64,000 nucleotides of DNA from Pantoea sp. Nvir (lineage in GTDB: Bacteria > Pseudomonadota > Gammaproteobacteria > Enterobacterales > Enterobacteriaceae), in contig NZ_SZZW01000003.1 in the NCBI RefSeq assembly GCF_009829915.1, forward strand, positions 62,001-126,000, given 5' to 3'. Every line of letters begins with the position of its first letter. Position 1 is the stretch's first letter. Under the pieces are notes generated by a model. It had not been told where the DNA came from and searched no databases. It saw only the letters and a program-made list of their open reading frames with translations. Below, piece after piece: positions 40,756 to 52,270 of the stretch. The position numbers were made by a program, and so were the translations under genes.

Positions 40756-42339
40756 TTAATGTTCACGAGTTTTACGAAAAATTATCTGAGGATAGCGCTC
40801 CTGGATTATATTTAAATGCATCATCATCGGTGCAATGTAGGTCAAATTATTACTGCTGTCTAATGCTAGGTTAGCTTCATTTTTACGCCGGAATTCGTCA
40901 AACTTCTTAGTATCGTTGCACTCAACCCATCGCGCTGTAGATACATTTATTGTTTCATAAATTGCCTCAATATTGTATTCGCTTGCCAAACGTGCTACTA
41001 CAACGTCAAACTGTAACTCCCCCACTGCACCTACAATTAGGTCGTTGTTTTTGAGTGGGCGAAACACCTGTACTGCTCCTTCTTCCGACAGTTGTAATAA
41101 TCCTTTCAATAACTGTTTCTGCTTAAGTGGATCACACAAGCGAATACGGCGGAACATCTCTGGAGCAAAGTTTGGGATGCCAGTGAACTTCATATTTTCA
41201 CCTTGTGTAAAGGTATCGCCGATCTGAATAGTTCCGTGGTTGTATAGACCAATTATATCGCCTGGCCAGGCCTTTTCCACGTACGAGCGGTCACCAGCCA
41301 TAAAGGTTAATGCATCGGAGATTACTATTTTTTTGCCAGTTCGTACCTGATGCAGTTTCATACCTTTTTCATATTTACCTGAAACAATGCGCACAAAAGC
41401 AACACGGTCCCTGTGTTTTGGGTCCATGTTAGCTTGAATTTTGAACACAAAGCCACTGAACTTCTCTTCCTGTGCAGTTACTGTACGTACATCGGTAGCA
41501 CGCGGCATCGGTGCAGGTGCCCAAAAGACTAGACCATCGAGCATATGATCGATGCCAAAGTTACCTAGCGCAGTCCCAAAAAATACTGGTGTAATTTTGC
41601 CTTTTAAAAATAATTCTTTATTGAATTCGTGCGAAGCGCCTTTAACCAACTCTAGTTCATCGCGCAGTTGTACTGCTAGCTCTTCGCTGACTATAGTATC
41701 TAACTTAGGGTTATTTAGTCCCTTGACAGTGCGCACTTTCTGAATTGTATGGCCCTGTCCGGAACGATAGAGATAGATTTCGTCGTTATAAAGATGATAG
41801 ACGCCTTTAAGCATTTTTCCACAACCGATAGGCCAAGTAATAGGAGCACAGGAGATCTTCAGTTCACTCTCTACTTCATCTAGCAAATCTATAGGATCCC
41901 GAATATCCCGATCGAGCTTATTCATAAAGGTCAACAGAGGCGTATCCCGTAGACGTGTAACTTCCATCAACTTCCGAGTCCGAGCCTCAACGCCTTTTGC
42001 CGCATCAATTACCATCAGACAGCAGTCTACCGCCGTCAAAGTACGGTAGGTATCTTCTGAGAAATCCTCGTGACCTGGAGTATCGAGCAGGTTAATTAAC
42101 ACTTCTCGATAGGGGAACTGCATGACAGAGGTAGTTATCGAGACACCGCGCTTCTTTTCCATTTCCATCCAGTCGGATTTAGCGTATTGGTTAGAGCCGC
42201 GACCTTTTACCGTACCGGCAGTGTGAATTGCTTGTCCGAATAATAGCAATTTTTCAGTTATGGTAGTTTTACCAGCATCGGGGTGCGAAATAATTGCAAA
42301 GGTGCGGCGACGCACCACCTCTTGCAAAAAATTAGACAT
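40756..42339 (-). CDS. prfC: Peptide chain release factor 3
   Basis: GTPase that recycles RF1 and RF2 after termination. From ATG 42339 ([13 protein letters not shown]) it is 527 aa, against 529 in E. coli. G motifs are in order: SHPDAGKTT (G1), [11 protein letters not shown] (G2), [10 protein letters not shown] (G3), TFMNKLDRD (G4). Domain II and III segments [20 protein letters not shown] and [12 protein letters not shown] follow. Two upstream in-frame ATGs give up to 12 more residues without homology. It complements prfB, so both RF2 and its recycling factor are kept. Confidence 0.95.
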   Translation of the reverse strand: MSNFLQEVVRRRTFAIISHPDAGKTTITEKLLLFGQAIHTAGTVKGRGSNQYAKSDWMEMEKKRGVSITTSVMQFPYREVLINLLDTPGHEDFSEDTYRTLTAVDCCLMVIDAAKGVEARTRKLMEVTRLRDTPLLTFMNKLDRDIRDPIDLLDEVESELKISCAPITWPIGCGKMLKGVYHLYNDEIYLYRSGQGHTIQKVRTVKGLNNPKLDTIVSEELAVQLRDELELVKGASHEFNKELFLKGKITPVFFGTALGNFGIDHMLDGLVFWAPAPMPRATDVRTVTAQEEKFSGFVFKIQANMDPKHRDRVAFVRIVSGKYEKGMKLHQVRTGKKIVISDALTFMAGDRSYVEKAWPGDIIGLYNHGTIQIGDTFTQGENMKFTGIPNFAPEMFRRIRLCDPLKQKQLLKGLLQLSEEGAVQVFRPLKNNDLIVGAVGELQFDVVVARLASEYNIEAIYETINVSTARWVECNDTKKFDEFRRKNEANLALDSSNNLTYIAPMMMHLNIIQERYPQIIFRKTREH

Positions 42340-42981
42340 AGGTGAAATTCTTCTCATTGAAGCAATAATCCTCATAAAGAGGACTCTGCAAAGTAATTAT
42401 ATTTCTGAAAATCTGGCTGGTAAAAACACCAAGCATAACGTAATTTCACCAAAAATAGTGGTCGAGAATGCATATTCTACATTAGCGATGACTACGCTCG
42501 TCTAGCTTTTGTGAAAGCTGAAATAGCATAACTACTTGCATACGCCGGTGGAAACCTCTAAGAAAATTTGTTTGTTATGTGCACATTTTGAATAACGAAA
42601 TGTACACATAATAATAGATATCGATCAGGAGGTTTATAGAGATGCATGTAAGAAGTTAAAGCCCTTCAGTTAATAAATTACACCTTATAGCTACGCGATA
42701 ACAGATAGCAAGATACAATCTTGCTTTGTTTATTAGTTAATATAGAATATATTATAAATTATATATTTTTATATAAAAATTAAATTAATTAATAAAAATT
42801 AACCTATCGTTTTATTTTTTCATTACATCTTTGCGCCTTTACCACAAACTGCATGTCGCGCGTAGCTATCTCAGGCCCGCCTACCACAAAGCGAACTTTT
42901 TATCTCAGTGTTTTGAGTAAAACCTCATCGTCATTTATGGTAATGTAAAAACCTGGAAGCAAGCGGTAGGTCAGGATATTT
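42340..42981. other. Gene-free junction between prfC and metC
   Basis: This spacer joins two segments that are about 30 min apart in E. coli. E. coli exbB and exbD, which sit beside metC, were not recognised. The metC and prfC promoters must both lie here. Very AT-rich around 42740-42830. Confidence 0.5.
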
Positions 42982-44178
42982 ATGAAAACAAAAAAAATAG
43001 ACACCACATTAGTCAATGCGGGACGCAGTAACCGGTATACTCATGGCGCCGTCAACAGCGTTATTCAACGTGCTTCTTCCCTAATTTTTAATACTCTCAT
43101 CGATAAAAAAAAAGCTACATTAGGGCGTACAAAAGGTGAACTTTTTTATGGTCGTCGCGGTACTCTGACCCACTTCTCACTACAGGAAGCAATGAGTGAA
43201 CTGGAAGGTGGGGCAGGTTGTGTTCTCTATCCCTGCGGTGTTGCGGCAATAGCTAATGCTATTCTTTCTTTCATCAAAGCAGGCGATCATGTGCTAATGT
43301 GCAACGCAGCCTATGGGCCGACCCAGGATTTCTGTACCAAAATATTAGGCAAATTTGGCGTTACAATCACTTTCTACGATCACACTATTAGTAGCGAAAT
43401 TGGTACGCTAGTGCGTCCGGAAACCCGTGTGGTATTTTTGGAGTCTCCAGCCTCTATTACCATGGAAGTGCAAGATATTCCTGCAATCGTTACGGCAGTA
43501 CGCGAAAAAGCACCTGAAGTAGTAATCATAATGGATAATACTTGGGCAGCAGGTATTTTATTTAATGCGCTATCGTACGACATAGATATTTCAATTCAAG
43601 CGGGTACTAAATATCTTATTGGCCACAGCGACGTAATGATCGGAACGGCTGTGGCAAACACTCGCTGCTGGGATCAACTTCGTGAGAACTCTTATATGAT
43701 GGGTCAGACGATAGATGCTGATAGTGCTTACATGGCTAGTCGTGGTCTGCGCACCCTCGCCATACGCCTACGCCAACACGAAGCGAGCGCGCTCCATGTA
43801 GCTGAGTGGCTAACAACACGTCCGGAAGTAGCACGCGTCAACCATCCGGCTCTGCCGCAAAGCAAAGGACATACCTTCTGGAAACGTGATTTCAGCGGCA
43901 GTAGTGGCCTTTTTTCTTTTATTTTACATGAAAAACTGAGCGCCAAAAAAATGGCGTTGTATCTCGATTACTTCCAATATTTTAGCATTGCCTACTCATG
44001 GGGCGGTTATGAATCGCTGATTCTGGCGACTCAACCAGAAGAAATGGTAGGGAGTCGTCCATCAGGCAGAATGATAGATTTTAAGGGAACTTTAGTACGT
44101 CTACATATTGGTTTAGAACACGTTGAGGACCTAATTGCTGATTTAACAGCAGGTTTTGAACGCATTACGCAGGAATAA
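42982..44178 (+). CDS. metC: Cystathionine beta-lyase
   Basis: PLP enzyme that cleaves cystathionine to homocysteine, pyruvate and ammonia for methionine synthesis. At 398 aa it compares with 395 in E. coli. The PLP lysine is in [15 protein letters not shown] (about 210). Substrate and cofactor contacts are in [37 protein letters not shown] and the C-terminal [26 protein letters not shown] upstream is the likely ribosome-binding site. With metK it shows part of the methionine/SAM route is kept. Confidence 0.95.
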   Translation: MKTKKIDTTLVNAGRSNRYTHGAVNSVIQRASSLIFNTLIDKKKATLGRTKGELFYGRRGTLTHFSLQEAMSELEGGAGCVLYPCGVAAIANAILSFIKAGDHVLMCNAAYGPTQDFCTKILGKFGVTITFYDHTISSEIGTLVRPETRVVFLESPASITMEVQDIPAIVTAVREKAPEVVIIMDNTWAAGILFNALSYDIDISIQAGTKYLIGHSDVMIGTAVANTRCWDQLRENSYMMGQTIDADSAYMASRGLRTLAIRLRQHEASALHVAEWLTTRPEVARVNHPALPQSKGHTFWKRDFSGSSGLFSFILHEKLSAKKMALYLDYFQYFSIAYSWGGYESLILATQPEEMVGSRPSGRMIDFKGTLVRLHIGLEHVEDLIADLTAGFERITQE

Positions 44179-44279
44179 TTTAAATATGCACTTAACAGTA
44201 GAATGGGTGACCGACCGCCGCTCAAATTTTGAGAGCGGATTAAAGCTAATAAATTCCTTGTACTTATATAGGATCGTAG

Positions 44280-44930
44280 ATGAGTGTTTTACATAAGATG
44301 GTTTGCGCTCTCTGGAATCAGGATTTTACCGCATTGGCAGATCCAAATTTAGTTTGGGTAGTCTATAGCGCGATGTTTCTAACTCTATTTCTAGAAAACG
44401 GATTACTTCCTGCTGCATTTTTACCGGGAGACAGTTTGCTTCTACTGGCGGGCGCTATGATCTCTAAAGGTGTGATGGATTTCATCCCGACTATGATTAT
44501 CCTCACTACTGCTGCCAGCCTTGGATGCTGGCTAAGCTATCTTCAGGGACGTTGGCTTGGTAATACAAATCTGGTAAAAAGCTGGTTGATAAATCTACCG
44601 GCTCAATATCATCAACGCGCGTGGCAACTCTTTAGGCGTCATGGCCTAGTAGCATTGTTGGTAGGACGTTTTCTCGCATTCGTTCGCACTATTCTGCCTA
44701 CTATAGCGGGTATTTCTGGACTACAAAACAACCGGTTTCAATTGCTGAACTGGCTTAGTGCGCTACTTTGGGTAGTGATTTTGGTGGTATTGGGCTACGG
44801 CATCAATCAGGTACCCTTTATCAAACGCCATGAAGATCAGATGATGACTATTCTGATGTTACTGCCTATTATTTTACTATTAATAGGTTTATTAGGTAGT
44901 ATTACAGTGATCTGGAAAAAACGGAGGTAG
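44280..44930 (+). CDS. yghB: DedA-family inner-membrane protein YghB
   Basis: DedA/SNARE-associated (VTT) membrane protein; in E. coli YghB and YqjA together support cell division, membrane potential and Tat export. At 216 aa it compares with 219. Family segments are [56 protein letters not shown] and the C-terminal spans. It lies 101 bp downstream of metC, same order as E. coli. Confidence 0.93.
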   Translation: MSVLHKMVCALWNQDFTALADPNLVWVVYSAMFLTLFLENGLLPAAFLPGDSLLLLAGAMISKGVMDFIPTMIILTTAASLGCWLSYLQGRWLGNTNLVKSWLINLPAQYHQRAWQLFRRHGLVALLVGRFLAFVRTILPTIAGISGLQNNRFQLLNWLSALLWVVILVVLGYGINQVPFIKRHEDQMMTILMLLPIILLLIGLLGSITVIWKKRR

Positions 44931-45426
44931 AAGCGAGCCTAGTAAAACGATGTATGAATATAAGTTTTTTAGAGATCATTCATCTAACATGCATGCGATT
45001 AATTATATTCCCTCAACGGAATGATAGTTTCAGTCCGTCTTCATAACCGTAAACTGATATAACCGCAAGATAGTTCTATAAATCCTGAAATAACAAATTT
45101 TGCGGATTATATTACAGTTGCGTGAAGCGTTAAGACTCCGATATCTACTTCTGCCCCAATGTATAACGTTGAGTTATATAAATAATGATTTCAATATTAT
45201 GTATAACGTATAAATAATCTAGCTGTTACCTGCTGAGACATTCACTAGTACTGGTATAGAGGCGCGCTGAATAGATACAGAAAATTTTTTTATGTCTAAG
45301 AATCCCTATTCGTTATCATAGTTATTTTTAATTAATAGTTCATGAAATCTAGCAATATCACCTGTCAGGAACATACAAGATATTTATCCTCCAGCTTAAC
45401 TTTTTTTACTCTATGGCAGTAACACG

Positions 45427-45475
45427 GTTAGCATTAAGCTAACGTTTACCACTTAACAAAGTGGTTTATCCTTTT
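45427..45475 (+). terminator. Tandem hairpins with T-rich tail
   Basis: GTTAGC/GCTAAC (45427-45443) is followed by ACCACTT/AAGTGGT (45448-45465, 4-nt loop), then TTATCCTTTT. On the plus strand this reads as an intrinsic terminator. It lies about 500 bp past yghB, so what it ends is unclear: a long yghB transcript, a small RNA, or a lost gene. Confidence 0.5.
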
Positions 45476-45516
45476 ACTTACTACTTATTTTATTTGAAAT
45501 TATGATTAATTTGCTG

Positions 45517-45562
45517 GTTTTAGAAGAATATGCTTCATACACTAAACATATTCTTCTAAAAC
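45517..45562. repeat. 16-bp perfect inverted repeat
   Basis: Arms 45517-45532 and 45547-45562 are perfectly complementary around a 14-nt loop. No T run follows on either strand, so it is not a standard terminator. It is one of several long perfect palindromes in decayed spacers of this window. Confidence 0.85.
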
Positions 45563-46304
45563 ATAAAAGTAAAGAAGGAAATAAGTAGACTAAGATAATG
45601 AAAATTCACTACCAAAAGAGAAATAAAATAAGCAAAACGTTCCAAAATCAGTGGTGGGAATAGGTACCAACAACTGAAAAAAGATCCTGTTTGTTACTTA
45701 ATCTTCATCCCCCTTGTAACTTTTAAAAAGTGTATTTAAGTATACCTTACCTGTACTTTACCGAATAAGACGAAGCTCTTCAAAACTCTTATAGCCTTAG
45801 CACTTCATCCGTACTTACGAGATCTAATCTACTAGCACCTACATCTGAAATTTATTGATTAACAGATGGCGAATCCATCCACATGCGCACATAGCTTAAA
45901 CCAGTCAACATTTTTATCCGACATCGTTTATATTTTTATATCGATGCCTCGCCGTCTTAAAACTTGTCAATTAGGACCTCCGTACAATTAATCAAAATAC
46001 AGCAAGAAGGGCTATGTGACTACAATCAAAGACAGCATCAATACCCTGATAACTGGCTGGATATAATTAAATAATAGTAAGAGGATAGTTATCAGTTAGC
46101 AAAAATATTTAATAGGGGGTATTGAGCAAGCATATTCTTGATACCGGTATTGCATCCTGTTCATAGATAAAAAATTATTCAGGCGATTATTTTATAGATT
46201 TTGCTTTGTAAGTCACTTTTATAAAAAAGATTTTATCGAAGAAAAAAATCTGTTAAAGCCATGTGCATGCGTCATCGAATTAATAGCATCTAGGAAAAGT
46301 TCAA

Positions 46305-47042
46305 TTAAAGTTTGCTGCTCTTTTCTCGTATTTCAACTTCTATATTAAGTATGTTTAATTTCTCCATCATCAAAGTACGGCAGTGAGTCATCAGATTGCG
46401 TATTGACTGCATAGTATATTTACTAGTGTCAACCGGAGGAAGCATTTCGACAATCACAAGACCATTTTTCAAGCGGTTGAGGTTGATTTTGCCATGTGTA
46501 TTAGAAACTACTACAGGGATGACAGGCACTCCTGCCGCCACGGCAGCGTGGAAAGCACCTGGTTTAAAAGGTAGAATACCTCTACCACGGCTACGAGTCC
46601 CTTCTGGGAACATCCAAAACGCAATATCTCTTTTTTTAAACTGGTCAATGAGCTGACTGATAGTACTATAAGCTTTCGTTCCGTTATTGCGATCTATGAG
46701 TAAATTGCCGGTCAACCAATAAAGTAGACCGAAAAAAGGGATCCAGAGTATACTTTTTTTTCCGACTGTCACTGTCCTCGCTTGAACGATATTTGCTACT
46801 GTGATCATATCGTAGTTGTTCTGGTGATTAGCTATATAGATAGCGTTGCCGTATTTATCTGCATTTTTTGGCTTACGCAGCTCTACCTTAATGCCGAATA
46901 CCCAAGAGAGACGCCCAAACAAATGACCAAAAGTTGCAACGTGTCGCGGATCACGAGGTGAAAAAAGACACCAGATGCTACCAAAAACACAAATTACAAT
47001 AGAGTAGACAACAACAAAAATAGCACGAAACATCAATATCAT
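46305..47042 (-). CDS. plsC: 1-acyl-sn-glycerol-3-phosphate acyltransferase
   Basis: Acylates lysophosphatidic acid to phosphatidic acid at the inner membrane. At 245 aa it has the E. coli length. The catalytic HX4D motif is NHQNNYD, followed by the substrate-binding MFPEGTRSRGRG and VPVIPVVVS. An N-terminal hydrophobic segment anchors it. It lies 61 bp downstream of parC, as in E. coli, and is probably co-transcribed with it. Confidence 0.95.
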   Translation of the reverse strand: MILMFRAIFVVVYSIVICVFGSIWCLFSPRDPRHVATFGHLFGRLSWVFGIKVELRKPKNADKYGNAIYIANHQNNYDMITVANIVQARTVTVGKKSILWIPFFGLLYWLTGNLLIDRNNGTKAYSTISQLIDQFKKRDIAFWMFPEGTRSRGRGILPFKPGAFHAAVAAGVPVIPVVVSNTHGKINLNRLKNGLVIVEMLPPVDTSKYTMQSIRNLMTHCRTLMMEKLNILNIEVEIREKSSKL

Positions 47043-47103
47043 ATATTTCTCATTATAGCTCGATAGAAAAGATTAGATGCGCCTTGTTTCTGGGAATTTA
47101 CCT

Positions 47104-49368
47104 CTATTGGTAATAGCACGAGCTTGGAGTGTCCAGTTTTACTTTTTTGATGCATTGTAGACCGTGCGGCAACAATTTCCCGCAGTGTCCACGGGCAGCA
47201 CGGAATTTTTGCAAGTCTTCGTTGTTCAATACTAGCTTGCGCTTGCCAGCATAGAGCGTAATTATACTGTGCTGCGGTAAAATCATCAGCCACAATAGTT
47301 TATCACTACCGTCCACCAAAGATGCCGCTGGAATAGAAATAATTTTTTTACCCTTACCTTTTGACATCTGCGGTAGCTCGTCTACTGGGAAGATCAACAT
47401 ACGTCCTGCCTTAGTGATCGCCAGCAGCATGTCATTTTCATGATGTATTGCCAATAAAGGCATTACACGCGCTTTATCTGGTAGCGTCAGCAACGTTTTA
47501 CCAAAGCGGTTGCGAGACAATAAATTAGCAAAGATGCAAATAAAGCCATAACCGGCGTCAGAGGCAATGAGCAATTTATTATCTCTCGCCGCCATCAATA
47601 CTTGTTCCACCACTGTGCCAGGCAGCAAAGACAATTTGCCGCTCAGCGGCTCACCATATCCTCGCACTGGTGGCAGAGAGTTAGGATTCAGTGTATAACT
47701 ACGACCTATAGAGTCGATAAAAACGACCGGCTGATTACTCTCGCCACGTGCCGCTACTAAATAACTGTCGCCCTCCTTATAGCTCAGTACTGTCGGATCG
47801 ACATCGTGCCCCTTAGCACTACGTACCCAACCCATCTTTGATAGCACGATGGTGACCGACTCTGAGGTCACCAGCTCATTTTCGCTCAGCGCTTTAACTT
47901 CTTCGTGTTCGTTTAGAGGTGAACGGCGATCGTCACCATAGGTAAAAGCAGCAGCCTGTAGTTCTTTTTTTAACAGCATATTTATCTTGCGTTCGGAGGA
48001 GAGAGTTGCCTGAATCCTATCGCGTTCTTTTCCTAGATTAATTTGCTCGCCGCGGATCTTTATATCTTCTAATTTTGCCAAGTTACGTAGTTTTAGTTCT
48101 AAAATCGCTTCCACTTGGGTTTCATCGATCCTGAAACGTGAGATTAGCACCGACTTTGGTTGATCTTCACTACGAATGATATGGATTACCTCATTAATGT
48201 TAAGAATAGCAACCAGCAAGCCTTCAAGAATGTAGAGACGGAGCAGCACGCACTCAAGGCGATGATTAAGCCGACGTTTCACAGTATCTCTGCGAAATAC
48301 CAGCCACTCTGATAGGATTTCATGTAAATTTTTTACGGCCGGACGGTTGTCTAGGCCGATCATGTTTAGATTAACACGATAGCTTTTCTCTAGATCGGTG
48401 GTAGCGAATAAATAGTACATTAACTTATTAACATCTGAGAACTTATCGCGTAGCACAATCACTAGACGTATAGAATTTTTATGATCAGACTCGTCGCGGA
48501 GATCTGCCACCATAGGCAGCTTTTTATTGTGCATCTGAGCAGCGATCTGCTCCAGCACTCGTGCACCGGAAACCTGATAAGGTAGTGCGGTAATCACTGC
48601 TTGGTCGTTCTCTTTCTTCCAGACAGCACGCTGTCGAATAGAGCCACGTCCATTTTGATAAATTTTGTGGATTTCATTACGCGAAGTGATGATTTCTGCT
48701 TCAGTCGGGAAATCCGGTCCCCGTACTATATCCAGTAACACATCAAGAGTAGTATTTGATTTATCGATCAAGGCAATAAGTGCTTGTGTTACCTCACGTA
48801 GGTTGTGAGGAGGAATATCGGTTGCCATGCCAACTGCAATGCCAGTAGTACTATTTAGCAGAATATTAGGAAGCTGTGCTGGTAGTATCTTTGGCTCCTG
48901 AAGCGTACCGTCAAAGTTAGGCACAAAATCCGCTGTGCCCTGACCCAACTCACTGAGTAATATTTCAGAATATTTAGAAAGGCGTGATTCGGTATAACGC
49001 ATTGCTGCGAATGATTTCGGATTATCTGAGGCTCCCCAGTTTCCCTGTCCGTCCACCAGTGGATAACGGTATGAGAAAGGCTGCGCCATTAATACCATTG
49101 CTTCATAGCAGGCTATGTCACCGTGCGGATGATATTTCCCTAATACATCGCCCACGGTTCGCGCAGATTTTTTAAATTTTGCAGTAGCGTTAAGGCCAAG
49201 TTCCGACATAGCGTACACAATCCGGCGTTGCACTGGCTTGAGCCCATCGCCGATATAAGGTAACGCGCGGTCCATAATGACATACATGGAATAATTTAGG
49301 TACGCATTTTCTGTAAATTTGTGCAGGGCAATACGCTCTTCTGCACTATCCTGCAGTAATTCACTCAT
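47104..49368 (-). CDS. parC: DNA topoisomerase IV subunit A
   Basis: Cleavage/religation subunit of topoisomerase IV, which decatenates daughter chromosomes. From ATG 49368 ([12 protein letters not shown]) it is 754 aa, against 752 in E. coli; an open extension of 43 codons upstream has no homology. The catalytic Tyr is in [15 protein letters not shown]. The C-terminal beta-pinwheel segments are present. The residue equivalent to E. coli Ser80 in the quinolone-binding helix is Ile ([11 protein letters not shown], codon ATA at 49116-49114), the classic S80I resistance substitution; Glu84 is unchanged. Confidence 0.95.
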   Translation of the reverse strand: MSELLQDSAEERIALHKFTENAYLNYSMYVIMDRALPYIGDGLKPVQRRIVYAMSELGLNATAKFKKSARTVGDVLGKYHPHGDIACYEAMVLMAQPFSYRYPLVDGQGNWGASDNPKSFAAMRYTESRLSKYSEILLSELGQGTADFVPNFDGTLQEPKILPAQLPNILLNSTTGIAVGMATDIPPHNLREVTQALIALIDKSNTTLDVLLDIVRGPDFPTEAEIITSRNEIHKIYQNGRGSIRQRAVWKKENDQAVITALPYQVSGARVLEQIAAQMHNKKLPMVADLRDESDHKNSIRLVIVLRDKFSDVNKLMYYLFATTDLEKSYRVNLNMIGLDNRPAVKNLHEILSEWLVFRRDTVKRRLNHRLECVLLRLYILEGLLVAILNINEVIHIIRSEDQPKSVLISRFRIDETQVEAILELKLRNLAKLEDIKIRGEQINLGKERDRIQATLSSERKINMLLKKELQAAAFTYGDDRRSPLNEHEEVKALSENELVTSESVTIVLSKMGWVRSAKGHDVDPTVLSYKEGDSYLVAARGESNQPVVFIDSIGRSYTLNPNSLPPVRGYGEPLSGKLSLLPGTVVEQVLMAARDNKLLIASDAGYGFICIFANLLSRNRFGKTLLTLPDKARVMPLLAIHHENDMLLAITKAGRMLIFPVDELPQMSKGKGKKIISIPAASLVDGSDKLLWLMILPQHSIITLYAGKRKLVLNNEDLQKFRAARGHCGKLLPHGLQCIKKVKLDTPSSCYYQ

Positions 49369-50198
49369 TAAACTCTCATCCTTACTTTGTGGCACATAAT
49401 GGTGGAATAGGGGGCGGTTTATTAAAAATCGTATTGTAAAAAATCTAAAATAATATAGTAAACATGAAAAAGCTGGTAAAAAATTACAGAACAACATTAT
49501 ACTCTACTGCAAACATTACTTGTGAAGAAGCAAATTAGAAATACATATAACGCTGCTATCAGATTCGCATTGCGATAAATCAGGTAATAAAAAAATACAC
49601 GGACGATCGATTTCTTAGGTCATTGTAATCATCTCTATTTTCACAAGTTATTAATGAGAAAGTTATGTGTGAAAATCTGTCATTTGCGCTATACCATTGT
49701 CCAGCTAGCATAAGTTAGCGTATGATTACTCCGCTTATAACGAACGATAGGTCGGCTAAATGGGCAATATTCCATCTTCATGTTGTGCACAGGACCTCAA
49801 AAATATATAGTCCGCCGTACTTCTTTGGAGTAGTACGCGGTGACCAACAAACAAAACAGGCACACTAGGCTATTCTCAATTAGTATGAGAGAATTAGTTC
49901 TCACAGGTAGAAAAAGCGACCTGTCTTTGATGAAAGTGGAAGTACTGTATGGTACACAGTACGAAAAAACACTTTAAGGCTTTCTGCCAGTCTGTTTAGA
50001 ACACGAGGTCAAGCTTGTATTAGTTTGATTTCTTAGACAGCTCAGCAAATGCAATATCGAACCATAGCGCTGTAGTCGAAATGAGCATACACAAATCTCT
50101 AAAGTAATGTTTCTTATTATTATCTACTCATCCTGTACGGATAATATGCTAATCAGCGCTCTAGCCCTAAATAATGCGTGTATGTAGTGTGGTAATCA
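49369..50198. other. Gene-free spacer between parE and parC
   Basis: E. coli has about ten genes here (ygiS to ygiN); none was recognised. Several hairpins are visible, including a 9-bp bulged GC-rich one at 49812-49840 and GTACTGT/ACAGTAC around 49950. The parC promoter must lie at its left end. Confidence 0.5.
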
Positions 50199-52094
50199 TT
50201 ACACTTCAATGTTGGCCATATCGCCTTTTTCCTGCAGCCAGTGACGGCGATCTGAAGATCTCTTTTTAGCCAAAAGCATATCCATTACGCGAAGTGTCTT
50301 CTCAATATCCTCTTCTCCTACCGTTAACTGCACTAGACGACGTGTATTTGGGTCAAGCGTAGTTTCTCGTAACTGTAGCGGGTTCATTTCGCCTAAACCT
50401 TTAAAACGCTGTACATGCGGCTTGCCTTTCTTGCGCTTGAGCTGATATAGAACTTTTTCTTTTTCACTCTCATCAAGCGCGTAATGAACCTCTTTACCGA
50501 GATCGATACGGTAAAGCGGTGGCATTGCCACATAGACGTGGCCGCCTTTAACTAAAGGTCTAAAGTGCTTCATAAAGAGCGCACACAGTAGTGTAGCGAT
50601 ATGCAAACCGTCTGAGTCTGCATCGGCGAGTATGCAGATCTTGCCATAACGTAGATGGCTAAGGTCTTTACTAGTAGGATCAATGCCGATTGCCACAGAT
50701 ATATCATGTACTTCCTGTGACGCTAGTACTTCATCGGAAGAAATTTCCCAAGTATTGAGAATTTTGCCCTTTAGAGGCATGATTGCCTGATATTCTCGGG
50801 TCCGTGCTTGTTTAACAGATCCCCCTGCCGAATCTCCTTCTACGAGAAATAGCTCAGTTTTATTTAGATCCTGAGCAGTGCAGTCTGCCAGTTTACCTGG
50901 CAACGCCGGACCGCTAGTGAGCTTTTTACGCACTACTTTTTTCGCAGCGCGCACACGTTGCTGCGCACTATTAATTACTAACTCTGCTAGCTGTTCCGCT
51001 AATTGAATATTCTGGTTAAGCCAGAAACTAAATGACTTTTTTACTACCGTTGAGACTAAGGCAGTGCACTGGCGCGATGAGAGGCGCTCTTTGGTCTGGC
51101 CAGCAAACTGTGGATCTTGCATTTTCACTGAAAGCACATAAGAGCAGCGACTCCAGATATCTTCCGTCGCCAGCTTTACACCTCGCGGTAGGATATTACG
51201 GTATTCACAAAACTCGCGCATGGCATCAAGTAGCCCCTGGCGCAGACCGTTGACGTGCGTACCACCCTGCATGGTTGGAATCAAGTTAACGTAGCTTTCG
51301 GTCACTAGCTCTCCACCTTCGGGTAGCCATAGCAGAACCCAGTCAATCGCTTCAATCTTGCTGGAAAAGCTGCCGACAAAAGGTTTTTTCGGCAGTGTCA
51401 ATCGACCATTTACCGCTTCGCACAAGTATTCAGATAGTCCATTTTTATAACACCAGTACCGTTCAGTATTGTTGATTTTGTCCTTAAAAAGGATCTTGAC
51501 ACCAGGACAAAGCACTGCTTTAGCTTTTAGCAAATGGGTTAAACGATGAACGGAAAAGAGCGGATTATCAAAAAAACTTTCATTAGGCCAGAACTGCACC
51601 CGCGTGCCAGTATTACGTTTAGCCACCGTGCCAGTTTTAGTCATTTTCTGTATCTTTTTCCCATTCTCGAATAAGAGATCATATACTTCCCCATTGCGGC
51701 GTACTGTGACTTCAAGGCGTTTCGATAGCGCGTTTACCACAGAAATGCCGACGCCGTGCAGGCCACCAGAAAACTGGTAATTTCTGTTGGAAAATTTACC
51801 ACCAGTATGTAGACGACAAAGAATCAATTCGACCGCAGGCAGACCTTCTCCCGGATGGATATCTACAGGGATACCGCGTCCGTCGTCAATTACTTCCAAG
51901 GACTGATCTGCATGCAGAATGACCTCAACATGTTTCGCATAGCCCGCTAGTACTTCATCGATGCTATTATCAATAACTTCTTGACCCATATGATTAGGAA
52001 GTGTTGTATCAGTATACATACCAGGACGACGGCGAATTGGTTCAAGGCCAGTCAGAATCTCAATAGCATCTGCGTTATAGCTTGATTGATTCAT
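50199..52094 (-). CDS. parE: DNA topoisomerase IV subunit B
   Basis: GHKL ATPase subunit of topoisomerase IV. At 631 aa it compares with 630 in E. coli. ATPase motifs are EVIDNSIDEVLAGYA, VIDDGRGIPVDIHP and GLHGVGISVVNALS. The TOPRIM domain has LFLVEGDSAGGS and the DADSDG metal site (LADADSDGLHIA). Positions linked to quinolone effects in E. coli ParE (416-420 LVEGD, 445, 458-460) look unchanged. ParC and ParE are both present, so topoisomerase IV is intact. Confidence 0.96.
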   Translation of the reverse strand: MNQSSYNADAIEILTGLEPIRRRPGMYTDTTLPNHMGQEVIDNSIDEVLAGYAKHVEVILHADQSLEVIDDGRGIPVDIHPGEGLPAVELILCRLHTGGKFSNRNYQFSGGLHGVGISVVNALSKRLEVTVRRNGEVYDLLFENGKKIQKMTKTGTVAKRNTGTRVQFWPNESFFDNPLFSVHRLTHLLKAKAVLCPGVKILFKDKINNTERYWCYKNGLSEYLCEAVNGRLTLPKKPFVGSFSSKIEAIDWVLLWLPEGGELVTESYVNLIPTMQGGTHVNGLRQGLLDAMREFCEYRNILPRGVKLATEDIWSRCSYVLSVKMQDPQFAGQTKERLSSRQCTALVSTVVKKSFSFWLNQNIQLAEQLAELVINSAQQRVRAAKKVVRKKLTSGPALPGKLADCTAQDLNKTELFLVEGDSAGGSVKQARTREYQAIMPLKGKILNTWEISSDEVLASQEVHDISVAIGIDPTSKDLSHLRYGKICILADADSDGLHIATLLCALFMKHFRPLVKGGHVYVAMPPLYRIDLGKEVHYALDESEKEKVLYQLKRKKGKPHVQRFKGLGEMNPLQLRETTLDPNTRRLVQLTVGEEDIEKTLRVMDMLLAKKRSSDRRHWLQEKGDMANIEV

Positions 52095-52181
52095 AATAAA
52101 TTTCTAATCAGACATGTAAAATTTTGTGGAATTTACGAAAGTAAATAGTAATTAATACATAAAAATTAATAATTTTGTAAC

Positions 52182-52270
52182 ATATCGCTCGAATCTAATA
52201 ACCCCATAATTACCAATCTCTTCCACTGCTTTTCAACACACGCTGTAGTCATGTATTTCTTTGCTACTCG
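52182..52270 (-). pseudogene. yqiA: yqiA relic (esterase), C-terminal fragment
   Basis: Immediately upstream of parE on the same strand, as in E. coli. It reads KYHDYSVC, stop, KAVEEIGNYGVIRFERY against AYYASCRQTVIEGGNHAFTGFEDY. The upstream two thirds are not recognisable. Confidence 0.55.

Larger units (their letters stand above)
44931..46304. other. Gene-free 1.4 kb between yghB and plsC
   Basis: E. coli has ftsP next to plsC and the yqh genes next to yghB. No relic could be read. The stretch contains a tandem hairpin with terminator character (45427-45475) and a 16-bp perfect inverted repeat (45517-45562), both listed separately. Confidence 0.5.

Noticed and set aside
49369-49497. 43-codon N-terminal extension of parC
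   Set aside because: No homology to ParC; ATG 49368 has a plausible ribosome-binding site and gives the family length.
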